This document shows, piece by piece, positions 10,489 through 21,160 of a stretch of DNA of 64,000 nt (position 1 is the stretch's first letter; every line of letters begins with the position of its first letter). Made by a program: the position numbers and the translations under genes. Source of the DNA: Methanobacteriota archaeon (GTDB taxonomy: Archaea > Halobacteriota > Methanomicrobia > Methanomicrobiales > Methanomicrobiaceae); the NCBI GenBank assembly GCA_016841665.1, contig JAENYT010000003.1, positions 83,376 to 147,375 of the forward strand, given 5' to 3'. The notes under the pieces are model-generated. The model did not search any database. It was not told the origin of the DNA and saw nothing but the letters and a program-made list of their open reading frames with translations.

Positions 10489-11805
10489 TCATCTGCCGCA
10501 GCACTTTTTGTATTTCAGCCCGCTCCCGCAGGGGCAGGTATCATTTCGCCCGATTTTTGCCGTTCTTTTCCCTCCTGCTCTCTCCTCAGCGGCGAGCATC
10601 GGCATCACCTCGTCGGCGTAGCGCCCCTGCCGGAGCAGGTCGGCCATCATCCGCATGGGGCGGTCGATGTGGGAGAAGAACATCCGGTAGCCCTCGCAGA
10701 GGTAGTTGAGGCCCGGTTCACCGTCCGGCGTCGTGGCAAACCGGTTCCTGGGGCAGCCGCCGTGGCAGGCGAACCGCACGGGACACTCCCGGCAGAATCC
10801 AGGGAGTGCGTTTTGCTTGTCCTGCCCGAATTGCCGCTGCTTTGCCGAGCCGACGAGTTCTGCGAGGGGTGTTGCCGTGATGTTACCCAGAAGGAAGCCC
10901 GGCTCCACGAAATGGTCGCAAGAGTAGAGGTCGCCGTTGTGCTCCAGTGCGACAGCGGCGCCGCAGGTGGGTGCAAACGTGCACAGCCCGGGGGGGTGGC
11001 CGATCCCTGCCGCGAGGGCAGCATCGAAGTGCTGCACGAACATCTCCCCCACATCATTCCGCACCCACTCGTCGAAGACGGTGCAGAGGAACCGCCCCCA
11101 CTGCACCGGCCGGACCGAACGGTCAGTGGCCGTAGCTTCCTCCTGAACGCCGGCCCCGTTGTGCCGCTCGACGATGGGAATGAACTGGACGAATTTTGCC
11201 CCGGCCTCGTCGCGGAAGAATCGGTAGACGTCGAGGGGGTGGTCGCCGTTTGCGGCGTGCACCGCGCTGAGGATGTTGTACTCCACCCCGTGCTTTTGCA
11301 GGAGGCGACGTCCCTCCATCACCCGATCAAAGGTCCCCCGCCCCTTCCTGTCCACCCGGTAGGCATCGTGCAGCGCCTTCGGCCCGTCGATGCTGATGCC
11401 GACGAGGAAGTTATGCTCCTGGAAGAATGCGCACCACTCGGCATCCAGGAGGGTGCCGTTGGTCTGGATGGTGTATCCCACCTGCATGCCGGGTTTGCGG
11501 TAGTGCTCCGCCAGCTCCACGGAGCGGCGGTAGAAATCGAGGCCCATCAGGGTGGGCTCCCCCCCCTGCCAGGCGATGGTCACGGCGGGCACCTTTTGGG
11601 CTTCGATGTACTGGCGGAGAAACTCCTCCAGCAGCGAATCGGACATGCGGAAGGTGCCGCCGGGGTAGAGCTCCTGTTTCGAGAGGTAGAAGCAGTAGCG
11701 GCAGGCGAGATTGCAGCGCGCACCGGCGGGCTTGGCGAGCACGTGGAAGGAGGGAGGTGGGGTGTTCACGGGCTCCTTCACCTCGTGTTCCCGGATATTC
11801 CGCAT
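10489..11805 (-). CDS. Anaerobic sulfatase-maturating enzyme (radical SAM, SPASM) with C-terminal SEC-C motif
   Basis: CNLACRYCFYLSKQELYPGG (CX3CX2C), SPASM-type Cys clusters, C-terminal CPCGSGLKYKKCCGR. Confidence 0.92.
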   Translation of the reverse strand: MRNIREHEVKEPVNTPPPSFHVLAKPAGARCNLACRYCFYLSKQELYPGGTFRMSDSLLEEFLRQYIEAQKVPAVTIAWQGGEPTLMGLDFYRRSVELAEHYRKPGMQVGYTIQTNGTLLDAEWCAFFQEHNFLVGISIDGPKALHDAYRVDRKGRGTFDRVMEGRRLLQKHGVEYNILSAVHAANGDHPLDVYRFFRDEAGAKFVQFIPIVERHNGAGVQEEATATDRSVRPVQWGRFLCTVFDEWVRNDVGEMFVQHFDAALAAGIGHPPGLCTFAPTCGAAVALEHNGDLYSCDHFVEPGFLLGNITATPLAELVGSAKQRQFGQDKQNALPGFCRECPVRFACHGGCPRNRFATTPDGEPGLNYLCEGYRMFFSHIDRPMRMMADLLRQGRYADEVMPMLAAEERAGGKRTAKIGRNDTCPCGSGLKYKKCCGR

Positions 11806-11806
11806 T

Positions 11807-12349
11807 TTACCGCATCATGAGGCCCGCCACGATGGCCATGATCCCGCCGAAGATGGCGAGGATGCCGAAGGTCCAGGGCAGGATGATGGCGCCGGAGATG
11901 GGGTTGACGAGCAGCAGGATGCCCAGGATCACGATCAGGATGCCGAGGACTGCCGATCCCCAGCCCCCGCCCTTGAATCCCCAGGCGAGCCTGACCGCAC
12001 CATAGATGATCGCCCAGATGGCGATCATGATGACGAAGAACGACAGCAGAAAGATGGTGCTGTAGATGGGATACGCCAGTATGGCGAGTCCGGCGAGGAT
12101 GCCCAGCACCCCGCTGAGCATCTTCCATCCCCAGTTCGATCGGTCGACAAATAGCCCGACCAGGGCGAATATGCCGCCGAACAGCCAGAAGATCCCCAGC
12201 ACGGTGATGAGCGTGACCGTGGTGATCCCCGGGGCAAATATCAGGAAGAGGCCGACGATGAGGGCGATGATCCCCTCCAGCAGGACCAGCCACCAGGGAA
12301 CGGCCATCGCTTCATACCCCAGTCCGTATGTGGTTGCAGATGATTCCAT
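11807..12349 (-). CDS. HdeD-family (DUF308) membrane protein
   Basis: Six TM helices; WWLVLLEGIIALIVGLFLIFAPG... repeated DUF308 pattern. Confidence 0.85.
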   Translation of the reverse strand: MESSATTYGLGYEAMAVPWWLVLLEGIIALIVGLFLIFAPGITTVTLITVLGIFWLFGGIFALVGLFVDRSNWGWKMLSGVLGILAGLAILAYPIYSTIFLLSFFVIMIAIWAIIYGAVRLAWGFKGGGWGSAVLGILIVILGILLLVNPISGAIILPWTFGILAIFGGIMAIVAGLMMR

Positions 12350-12840
12350 CGAGTTTCACTCCAGAGTTCCTTTTATTTTCATTCTCGTGTGGTAATCGTG
12401 CCCTACCGAACGTCCGAAGGTCGAGAAAAATGGATTATCTGTGTCTGCATGCCTGGACAAGGCGTATCTTTGTGCGGGTATCCATGAGGGTCATGAGGTA
12501 TCGCTTCGGTAGAATGAGCCTACTGTGCGCCTTCGCCATATAAGGATTGCCCCCACGTGGAGAAATCAGTGAAACGCCGCATTTTCCTGTATTTTCATGT
12601 ATCTAGAGTGTTTTTCAGGTACGAGCCGCATGGATCCCGTCGCCCGGGTTGCGATGGACTTCGGAGCGAGAGGCGTGTGCATGAAGGTATCCGGCAACAG
12701 CGTGCTCACCGCTAGAGGCAACGATAATTTGCCCGCAACCGTGTCATACACTCTCATCAGCATTCCTGTGCGGCCGCGGAAAAACTCTACCGGTTTTCAA
12801 TGACCGGGATAGTGCTGAAGCTCCACATTCATTCAGCCTG

Positions 12841-14079
12841 CTATCCGGGCTCGTGCTCCTGCAAGACAAATGTCCGCAGGAGAGACATCGAGAGGTGGGA
12901 AGTGACAACGGCAATGCCAATCGGAGCCATTGCGATTGGACCAATGCCAATCGTGCCGGCCGCTATCAGTATCAGGGAAACCGGTGCGCTCAAGAACGCA
13001 CCGGGAATCGCCGCCAGCAAACATCCGACACACAGTGTAATGGGGAGCGCAGGGAAAATGCTGTGTACCAGGAGTCCCGCTGTCCCCCCTATAAAGATGA
13101 TGGGAAAGACGATACCCCCTAAATAGCCGCTCGATTCACTGAACGCCACTGCGAACATTTTGGCGATCAGGACGGCAATAAGAAAACCCGCTCCGAGTGT
13201 GGCGGAAATCTGAAGTTCGGTGGTAAGCTGGCTGCTGCCGGAGGTCGCCGTAAGGGGGAGGGCGAATGCGATCAGCCCGACGAATGCACCACCGATCATG
13301 CCAGCCACAAGAGGATTGGAGATGCGCGCGAATACGGCTGAAACCACCTTTCTAATGAGGATTAAGAGCAGCAGCACGAATGCGGACAACACACCGAGCA
13401 GTGCTCCTACCAGCAGATGACTGAAATTAAACTCATACGCCGGAAGAGCATAGGAACCCAGCATCGTGCTGCCGGTCACGCCAAAAAAAATCGCAAATCC
13501 GACGGTTGCTCCGAACAGTGCGGGAATGAACGCAACCAGATAGTACCGCTTCGGGGTCGGTCCGAGTTCAGACGCCAGCACTGCCGCAAACAGGGGGGCG
13601 CTGAAGGCGGCTCCCATACCACTCGCCATACCGGTTAGCGCATACTCATGCTTTGCTTCTTTATCCCGTATTCCCAGGCGGGTTACAAACCATGAGCCGA
13701 TACCCCCACCCAGCATGGTGAGGGCAAAAAACGGGCCCAGACTTGCGCCGGCAATAAGTGAGACTGCTGATATCGCAACCAGGGGGAGTACATTCCCCGG
13801 CTCGACCCACGCCTGGTGAGCGAGTGTTATTGGATCGGTGACTTTTTTTGGAATCTTCCAGAGTTTGCGTATCACGGCAACCGTAAGCCCCCCAAAGGCT
13901 GTCAATGGTATCCACCACCAGTTGCCGGTCCACCAGTCAGTACCGGAGTCACCGAAGAAAAAGTCTGTTCCCGTACCGGTAATTCCCATGAAGACGAGAG
14001 CTGATACGCCAGCAGCCACCCCGAGTACGAATGCATGCACGAGAAGTCGTTGGTACCACGATTGGTCAACCGGAAGCAT
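12841..14079 (-). CDS. ClC-type chloride channel/antiporter
   Basis: GASLGPFFALTMLGGGIGSWF, TGMASGMGAAFSAPLFAAVLASEL, SSGYLGGIVFPIIFIGGTAGLL motifs. Confidence 0.9.
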   Translation of the reverse strand: MLPVDQSWYQRLLVHAFVLGVAAGVSALVFMGITGTGTDFFFGDSGTDWWTGNWWWIPLTAFGGLTVAVIRKLWKIPKKVTDPITLAHQAWVEPGNVLPLVAISAVSLIAGASLGPFFALTMLGGGIGSWFVTRLGIRDKEAKHEYALTGMASGMGAAFSAPLFAAVLASELGPTPKRYYLVAFIPALFGATVGFAIFFGVTGSTMLGSYALPAYEFNFSHLLVGALLGVLSAFVLLLLILIRKVVSAVFARISNPLVAGMIGGAFVGLIAFALPLTATSGSSQLTTELQISATLGAGFLIAVLIAKMFAVAFSESSGYLGGIVFPIIFIGGTAGLLVHSIFPALPITLCVGCLLAAIPGAFLSAPVSLILIAAGTIGIGPIAMAPIGIAVVTSHLSMSLLRTFVLQEHEPG

Positions 14080-14526
14080 ATCTGAATCCTGTCACTCTCT
14101 CCATGCCCCAGTATAGTTCCCGAAGCAGCGGATTGCAGTGGTGCGGAAATGCCCGGCGATGTTCGTGGGAATTGCCAGTATCTAGCCGAAATCGGAATCG
14201 ACCGGGCTATTCCCGGTGCTCACCGAAGCTGTCATTTCACTATCTTTTGGGGAGCAACTCTGATGCACATGGGTGTTCGCACATTTACGCACTTTACGCC
14301 CATTTTGGACGGTCTGAACCTTGATTTCGGGGCATTTTCCAATTTATTTACTAATATAAATATATTATTGCAGGCAGGCGGTACACGAACTCCGCAGCAA
14401 TGGTTCGGATAGAACTGCGCAATACCGGGTTCTCTCAAGGAGGAAAGAGCGGATCCGGGAGAGGAGGCGGTAGCCAAACTTTTTTTACCTCTCTTTCCGT
14501 TCATGCTTGCATGAAGGTGAGAGGCG

Positions 14527-15204
14527 ATGGCTGCCCCCGATGAGAACAGGGAGACCTCCGGCCGGACCCGGCTGACCCATATTCTTCCCACGGACCGGCT
14601 GAATGCGTTCGCCGACGGCGTGTTCGCGATCGTCATCACGCTGCTCGTGCTCGAAATCCCGGTGCCGGAGGTTGCCGACGGCCTGTTCTGGGCACTCGTG
14701 GAACAGTGGCCCGACTTCCTCGCCTATCTCATCAGTTTTGTGTTCATCGGCGGGTTCTGGATGACACACGCAGCCATCACCCGGCTCACGGCGCAGGAAG
14801 ACCAGGTCACCTTCCGCCTGACGCTTATTGCGCTCTTCTTCGTCTCCCTGATCCCCTTCTCCACGAGCCTGATGGCCACGCACCTCACCGGGCCGGGTTC
14901 CCGGCTATCGGTATCCATCTACGGGCTGGACCTGCTCATCGCCTCGATCATGCTGAGCGGGATCATGCGCTACCTTGCCCGGCGCCGTGAGCTGCTCGTG
15001 GACGGCCTCGCGGAGGAGGATTTTGATGATATGGAACGAAAGCGGCGGTCGGGCATCATCTTCAACGGCATCGGGGTGCTGCTCGCCCTGCTCTTCCCCC
15101 CGCTGGCGGTCGCCGTGTACATCGGGGTGGCGATCTTCTTCTTCGTCCAGCCCCTGCTGTATAAACGGATTATACGGCGTTCTTTGAAAACGCACGGGGA
15201 GTGA
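14527..15204 (+). CDS. TMEM175-like (DUF1211) potassium channel
   Basis: RLNAFADGVFAIVITLLVLEIPVPE signature in TM1. Confidence 0.9.
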   Translation: MAAPDENRETSGRTRLTHILPTDRLNAFADGVFAIVITLLVLEIPVPEVADGLFWALVEQWPDFLAYLISFVFIGGFWMTHAAITRLTAQEDQVTFRLTLIALFFVSLIPFSTSLMATHLTGPGSRLSVSIYGLDLLIASIMLSGIMRYLARRRELLVDGLAEEDFDDMERKRRSGIIFNGIGVLLALLFPPLAVAVYIGVAIFFFVQPLLYKRIIRRSLKTHGE

Positions 15205-15245
15205 AAATCCCGCTCGCCGGGAAAAGCGGGAATATCAACCGTGAA

Positions 15246-16577
15246 TTATTTCTCTTCGCCTTCACCGGCCCCGGCATATTCGATTGATGCGTATTCAAGG
15301 ACTCCGACCACGCGTCCCCGCCGGTCGGGAAGCTCCGGCACCTCCTCCTTTTCGGGCGCGGTATCTTGGAGAGTCTCTGCATACCGGGTGTAGCGTTTGA
15401 TCGCGGGATTCGCCGAGATACCGTGGGCAAACACGCTCAGGATGACCGTTGCCGTGACGGCAAGGGAGATGGTCTGCATTCCCGGGAGCGTTCCCGCTTC
15501 CCCGAGAACAGCGAGCAGCAGCACGATGGAGGCGAGGCCCCGGGGGCCGAACCATCCCAGAAACAGGACCGTAGCGGTGCCCAGGCGGGAGCCAATCAAG
15601 GCGATGGCCACCGGCAGCATGCGGACGAAGGTGAGACTCAGCACCGCATAGAGGGCGAGGACGAGGCTGAAGTGCTGGATCAGGACGTAGGAGAGGATGC
15701 CGAGGATGAAAAAGATGGCATGGCCGAGGATCTCGCCTTCGGCCTCGGTGAAATCGACGAGGGATCGGACGACGTTCCGGTATACCGCTCCTGCGAAAAA
15801 ACCGGCGATAAATGCGGCGATAAACCCGGATGCCCCCAGGAGATCGGCGAGAATCCAGGCGATGATGGCGATACCCATCAGGGCAATCCACTCGTAGATC
15901 TGCTCCATCCATCCGTGTTCCACCGCCCTGTTCATTAACCAGCCCCCGGCAAGTCCGACCATCGCCCCCACGATTACGGCCAGCCCGATCTGGACGATTG
16001 CGGAGACGATCCAGAACCCGGGGGTAAGCTGCAGCTCTTCCGTGATAGCGATCGTTACCAGGACGGTGAGCACCGGGATCACCGCCCCATCATTGAGGCC
16101 TGCCTCCACGTTGAGCGCCTGGCGTATCCGCAGGGGCACCTTCTCGCTGGACACGATGGCCTCGCCGAGCGCCGCATCGGTGGGCGAGAGGAGGCAGGCG
16201 AGGATTCCCGCTTCAAGAAGGGTGAGATCGGAAAAGAGGAGGACGCCCACCACAATGCCGGCCGCAATGGTCAGTGGCAGCCCGATCACGAGCAGACGTG
16301 CAGGGAGATCGCCGCTCCCTTTCAGCGCACGGAGGTTGATGCGGGAGGCATCGGAGAACAGGGTGAGCACCAGTGCGATCTCTGCGATCAGAAGCACGAA
16401 TTCTCTCTCGGCGGTGAGCGTGACAAGATCGATGCCCCCCGGCCCGAGCAGCAGGCCCGTGGTGAGAAACACCATCGGTGCGGTGAGGAACGTCCCCTCG
16501 ATCCGGCGGGAGACGAGGCTAAAGAGGAAGAGCACCGCCACAAAGGCGGCGAGAAAGATGATGACTTCTTCTGCCAT
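15246..16577 (-). CDS. Cation:proton antiporter (CPA1/NhaP type)
   Basis: GLLLGPGG..., LSPTDAALGEAIVSSEKVP, LNVEAGLNDGAVIP motifs. Confidence 0.92.
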   Translation of the reverse strand: MAEEVIIFLAAFVAVLFLFSLVSRRIEGTFLTAPMVFLTTGLLLGPGGIDLVTLTAEREFVLLIAEIALVLTLFSDASRINLRALKGSGDLPARLLVIGLPLTIAAGIVVGVLLFSDLTLLEAGILACLLSPTDAALGEAIVSSEKVPLRIRQALNVEAGLNDGAVIPVLTVLVTIAITEELQLTPGFWIVSAIVQIGLAVIVGAMVGLAGGWLMNRAVEHGWMEQIYEWIALMGIAIIAWILADLLGASGFIAAFIAGFFAGAVYRNVVRSLVDFTEAEGEILGHAIFFILGILSYVLIQHFSLVLALYAVLSLTFVRMLPVAIALIGSRLGTATVLFLGWFGPRGLASIVLLLAVLGEAGTLPGMQTISLAVTATVILSVFAHGISANPAIKRYTRYAETLQDTAPEKEEVPELPDRRGRVVGVLEYASIEYAGAGEGEEK

Positions 16578-16741
16578 ATCGTCACGGTCGTTTGCCTTTT
16601 ACGGGGAGTATTCAATGCCTGCCCGGCCCCACACCTCCACTATCAGCTCCTTGCTGCTCTCCTCGCTACGAAACGTGTCTCGTCGAACGACCGGAAGAAC
16701 ACGGTCCCGGACGCCTTCCCGCCGTGTATAAAGGCCCTCTC

Positions 16742-17221
16742 CTATGCGGGAGTCTTTGCACTGATGCCGAAGGCCTCGGAGATCTCGTCAAGGACCGCCT
16801 TTTCCGGATCGCTCACGGCAACACCATGCTCTTTTGCCGCTTCGGCCACCTTTTGACCTATCGCCAATGCCCACTTCTTATAGGCCATTGCCTCGTCGGG
16901 AGATACCTTGGACAGCGCCGCAGAAGCGGATTTTGCTGCCTCGATGGTCGTATTCCGATAGCCCGTCTGGTTATGCCTCAGCAGATCCTGTTGCTCTTTA
17001 ATCAACGCCTTCTCCTCTGATTGCATCTCGGCGGATACCAGGCCGACCAGGGCACTCCCGCTTTGGGCTGCCAGCGTAACGGGTTCCTGGATCATGGCTT
17101 TCGTCTCGCCCCATGCGCCCAGGAACGATGGCGCTGCCGCAATGACCGTCATTGAAATTGCGAATGGCAGACGTACAAGGTTCTTCCATTCTTCATCCGT
17201 AAAATTCTCCTTTAGTTCCAT
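16742..17221 (-). CDS. Hypothetical protein (159 aa)
   Basis: Intact ORF, no competing ORF. Confidence 0.6.
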   Translation of the reverse strand: MELKENFTDEEWKNLVRLPFAISMTVIAAAPSFLGAWGETKAMIQEPVTLAAQSGSALVGLVSAEMQSEEKALIKEQQDLLRHNQTGYRNTTIEAAKSASAALSKVSPDEAMAYKKWALAIGQKVAEAAKEHGVAVSDPEKAVLDEISEAFGISAKTPA

Positions 17222-17559
17222 GTCCCACCACCGGGAAGGTCTATATCAGTGCATATTATAAGAGAATTTCTATAAATCACCTCGATATCAAGGGAATGGT
17301 ACATTGCCAGACGAGGTGGCCGCACAGATGCCCGTCCGTCCGGCATCCGCACTCCCCGTCGCCTCCAATGAGACGAGCAGCACCTTGACCGGCCCCCTCC
17401 CGATGAAGATGATCAGGAAGAGGTCAATGAGGGGGAAGATCGATTGCCATTACCGTATACCTCCCCGCATCAACACCCCTGGCGGAGCCGGTTGCCCGCC
17501 CATAGAGGCACGGATTCGCTCACCCGGCTCCTCCTCCCCCGAGGTACAGGGGCGGGATA

Positions 17560-19908
17560 TTAATCCCGCATGACCCAGGCGGTCACCTGTTTTTCGAAGT
17601 CGATATAGGGTTCGCCGCTCACATCAATCACCACCCGGTCGATGGTTCCGCCTGAAAAGGCGAACGGTGCGGCGTAGTCCGGCGATACCGGGGACCCGCT
17701 GTCACGGCCAATGCAGAGACCGTCGCCGGTGAGAGAGAAGTATCCAGGCTGGGTCTTGATCCGGCCCTCGCCCACCTTCTTCATGTCCATGTACAGGGTG
17801 AGGGTGCCCACAGGGCTCTTTGTCTCCGTATCCTCCCCGTCCTTGGCGAACTCCGCGGTGAAGACGTGCCGGCCGGCGGGCACGGCGCGTTCCGAGGAGA
17901 TCTTCTGGATGGCGTCCCCCAGCCAGTTGTAGACATAGTGCAGGCGTCCATCGGCGATGTACAGGCTGTGGCCGCCGGCCACACCTCCGTGGGCAAACAG
18001 CACACCCTGGACATCCGGGCCGTCGATAACCGCGCCGGCGGCGATGGTGTACGATCGCCCGCGGATATTGACGGCCACCGACTCGGGAACCTCGGCGGTG
18101 CCTGGGTAGTAGACATAGCGGTTCCTCGGCCGGGAGGGCTGGGGCCGCGGCGTGGTTAAGAGCTCCAGCGCGCTGCGGTCATCAAGCGGCATACCATGGT
18201 AGACGCCCGCATAGTAGAACCAGAGCCCCTTGAGGAGCTCCAGCATATCGGGGTTCTGGTCTGCAAGGTTCTGCATCTGGGCCCGGTCCTCCTTCAGGTT
18301 ATAGAGCTCCCAGACATCGTGTTCGAAGTTGCTCCAGCCGGAGAGAGGCGGGTGGAGGGTGTTTGCCAGCCAGCCCTGGTGATAGATTGCCCTCATGCCG
18401 AGCATCGCGTAGAACTGGGTCTCCCGTCCCGGTGCGTCGGGATTCTCAAAGCTGGCGTGGAAACTCTCCCCCTCGATCGGGCTCTGGGTGTAGCCCTTCA
18501 GCACCTCCGGCGGCTCGATTCCCAGCAGTTCATAGAGGGTGGGGACGATGTCCACGGCGTGGATGTACTGGTGGCGGATCTCGCCATGGGCGCGGATGCC
18601 CTGAGGCCACGCAACCAGGCACATGTCCGCGAGTCCGCCCTCGTATCCGGCGAACCGTTTCCAGTACGGAAACGGGGTATCGAATGCCCACGCCCACCCG
18701 GTGCAGTAGTGGTTGTATGTCCCCGGCCCCCCGAGCTCGTCGATGTGGGGGAGGTTTGCCTCGAGCGTATCCGGTACATTGTTGAAGAACTTGTTCTCGT
18801 TGAACGATCCGCTGGGACCGCCCTCGGCGCTGGCGCCGTTGTCGGATACCACGACGATGATGGTATTGTCGAACTGGCCGGACTCTTCCAGGTAGTCGAG
18901 GATCCGCCCGATCTGGGCATCGGTATACGTGACATAGCCGGCATAGACCTCTGCCATACGGATAAACAGCTTCTTTTCGTCCTCGTTCAATGCATCCCAG
19001 GGCGGTACGAAGTCGAGGGCGGGCCAGGGCTGCCCATCGGGCCCGGTCGTTGCCGGTTCGCCATGGGGATTGATGGGGGATAACCTGGTGTTTTCCGGCA
19101 ACAGCCCCATCTTCTTCTGGTTCTCCAGGATCTGCTCACGGATCTTCTCGTAGCCTATATCGAACCGGCCCCGGTACCGGTCGGCCCACTCCTTGAAGAC
19201 GTGGTGCGGGGCGTGGGCACACCCGGGACAGAAGTACATGAACCAGGGCTTTTCGGGAGCGATGGTCCTCGAGTCGCGGATGAACTCGATCGCTTTTTCG
19301 GAAATATCTCTTGAGAAGTGGTAGCCCTCATCCGGCCGATACCGTTGATCCATGGGGTGGTTGTCGTAGACAAGGTCGGGGTACCACTGGTTGGTCTCCC
19401 CGCCCAGGAATCCGTAGTAGCGCTCAAATCCCCGCCCGAGCGGCCAGCGCCCCTTCCATGAGGACATGTCGGTCTCTTCTCCCGGGGTCAGGTGCCACTT
19501 GCCGATGGCGTAGGTGTTCCAGCCCCGTTCGTTCAGCACCTCCGAGATAAACCCGTTCTCGAAGGGGATTCGGGAGGAAAGCCCCGGGAAACCGGCCGAA
19601 GCCTCCGTGATGCAGGCCATGTTGTTACTGGTGGCGTTGCGGCCGGTGAGCAAAGAGGAGCGGGTAGGTGAACAGAGCGCGGTGGTATGGAAATTGCCGT
19701 ACCGTATGCCCGCATCGGCGATACGCTGCATGGTGGGCGTCTCGATGGGCCCCCCGAATACATCCATGGCCCCGTAGCCCACATCGTCCCAGACGATCAT
19801 CAGGATGTTGGGGGCCCCCTTCGGTGCCTGCGGCTGCAGGAAGGGGTCCCAGTCCGGCACCGAATCCCGGATATCGAGATTGATTGTTCCATTAAATTGT
19901 TTTGCCAT
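17560..19908 (-). CDS. Arylsulfatase, Cys-type
   Basis: MAKQFNGTINLDIRDSVPDWDPFLQPQAPKGAPNILMIVWDDVGYG...HTTALCSPTRSSLLTGRN: CxPxR sulfatase signature; start chosen after the listed upstream Met. Confidence 0.95.
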   Translation of the reverse strand: MAKQFNGTINLDIRDSVPDWDPFLQPQAPKGAPNILMIVWDDVGYGAMDVFGGPIETPTMQRIADAGIRYGNFHTTALCSPTRSSLLTGRNATSNNMACITEASAGFPGLSSRIPFENGFISEVLNERGWNTYAIGKWHLTPGEETDMSSWKGRWPLGRGFERYYGFLGGETNQWYPDLVYDNHPMDQRYRPDEGYHFSRDISEKAIEFIRDSRTIAPEKPWFMYFCPGCAHAPHHVFKEWADRYRGRFDIGYEKIREQILENQKKMGLLPENTRLSPINPHGEPATTGPDGQPWPALDFVPPWDALNEDEKKLFIRMAEVYAGYVTYTDAQIGRILDYLEESGQFDNTIIVVVSDNGASAEGGPSGSFNENKFFNNVPDTLEANLPHIDELGGPGTYNHYCTGWAWAFDTPFPYWKRFAGYEGGLADMCLVAWPQGIRAHGEIRHQYIHAVDIVPTLYELLGIEPPEVLKGYTQSPIEGESFHASFENPDAPGRETQFYAMLGMRAIYHQGWLANTLHPPLSGWSNFEHDVWELYNLKEDRAQMQNLADQNPDMLELLKGLWFYYAGVYHGMPLDDRSALELLTTPRPQPSRPRNRYVYYPGTAEVPESVAVNIRGRSYTIAAGAVIDGPDVQGVLFAHGGVAGGHSLYIADGRLHYVYNWLGDAIQKISSERAVPAGRHVFTAEFAKDGEDTETKSPVGTLTLYMDMKKVGEGRIKTQPGYFSLTGDGLCIGRDSGSPVSPDYAAPFAFSGGTIDRVVIDVSGEPYIDFEKQVTAWVMRD

Positions 19909-20037
19909 AATTCTTCCCCCAATGTGCTGCGATGCCAGCATTGGATTGGGGCAGATACTATTCGAGGATATTTATATTGGTTGTGCGATGGGTGACGCGA
20001 ACCGATCGGCGTGGAGCACCCTATCACGGGGACCGCA

Positions 20038-21123
20038 TTATCTTCTCCCCCCTCGCATGGTGAATCTCCCGAACAGTCCCGATGCCGCGGGTGATTCCGC
20101 CTGCCCCATCAGCGCTGCGATCCAGCGGGTCTCATCAAAGCCTGCCAGCAGGTACTTCACCATCAGGGTGAGGGGGACGCCGAGAAACATGCCCGGCACC
20201 CCGAGCACCCATGTCCAGAAGAGGATCGAGATGATCACAACAAGCGGGGAGATATCGAGCCGTTTGCCCGCCATCTGCGGGAACACGATGTTCTCTGCAG
20301 CAAAGTTGATGGCGCCGATGCCTACAAGGACAACCACCGCCCCCCCGAGACCGAGCTGAAGCCAGGCGATCCCCACGGGGGGGATGGAGGCGAGGGCGAG
20401 CCCGAAGTAGGGGATGAAGCTCATTACGAAGACCACGAGCCCCCAGAGCAGGGCCGACTGGATCCCCATCGCCCACAGCAGGACGGCCGTCGCCGCCCCG
20501 GTGATGAGGTTGATCTGGATCCTGATGACCACGTACTCGATGAGCTGGTCGCTAAAATTGATGAATTGCCCGAGCACAGTTTGTGCGGCTTTTGGTGTTT
20601 GATCCAGAGTGGCTCCCCATTTCGATACTTCAAGCAGCATGAACACGCTGAGGATAATAACCAGGAGCACATCGATGAGGAACTGGATCATCCCGGCGAT
20701 GATCGTGGTGATGGTGGGAATGAGGGAGGTGGTGCTGCTGATAATATCGATCTCCCTCATATCCGGGATTACGAGGCCGAGTGGTGCGATCAGACCCGCA
20801 ACGCGGGCGATCTGCTCGGCGAGCAGGTCCTGGTATGCCGGGAGTGCCCCCTCCAGTTCGGGGACAGAGAGGTTGAGAATGGCGATGAACAGGATCGCCA
20901 CGAGGGCGAGGCCGGCAATGAGGATGAGGACCGCCCCGAGCGTGGGGATCCCTCGCGCTTCGAGCTTTCGAAGCCAGGGAAGTGCGATGATGGCCAGAAA
21001 AAAAGAGAAAAGAACTACATTGACAATGGAAGCGCCGAAGTGCATGCCCGCAAGCAGCACCACGGTGCACGCCGCCGCAATGAGGGCCCGCGCCGGTGCG
21101 GAGAGAGCCGCTTCCGCTGTCAT
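20038..21123 (-). CDS. AI-2E family transporter/permease
   Basis: Multi-TM; FVMSFIPYFGLALASIPPVGIAWLQLG...VFPQMAGKRLDISPLVVIISILFWTWVLGVPGMFLGVPLT. Confidence 0.92.
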   Translation of the reverse strand: MTAEAALSAPARALIAAACTVVLLAGMHFGASIVNVVLFSFFLAIIALPWLRKLEARGIPTLGAVLILIAGLALVAILFIAILNLSVPELEGALPAYQDLLAEQIARVAGLIAPLGLVIPDMREIDIISSTTSLIPTITTIIAGMIQFLIDVLLVIILSVFMLLEVSKWGATLDQTPKAAQTVLGQFINFSDQLIEYVVIRIQINLITGAATAVLLWAMGIQSALLWGLVVFVMSFIPYFGLALASIPPVGIAWLQLGLGGAVVVLVGIGAINFAAENIVFPQMAGKRLDISPLVVIISILFWTWVLGVPGMFLGVPLTLMVKYLLAGFDETRWIAALMGQAESPAASGLFGRFTMRGGRR

Positions 21124-21160
21124 GGTATCTCAGTACACGGTGGCCGTGCAGCGCACACCC

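Noticed and set aside
10462-11820. 452-aa plus-strand ORF
   Set aside because: Exactly antisense to the anSME radical SAM gene with convincing Cys motifs
18196-19083. 295-aa plus-strand ORF
   Set aside because: Antisense to the arylsulfatase
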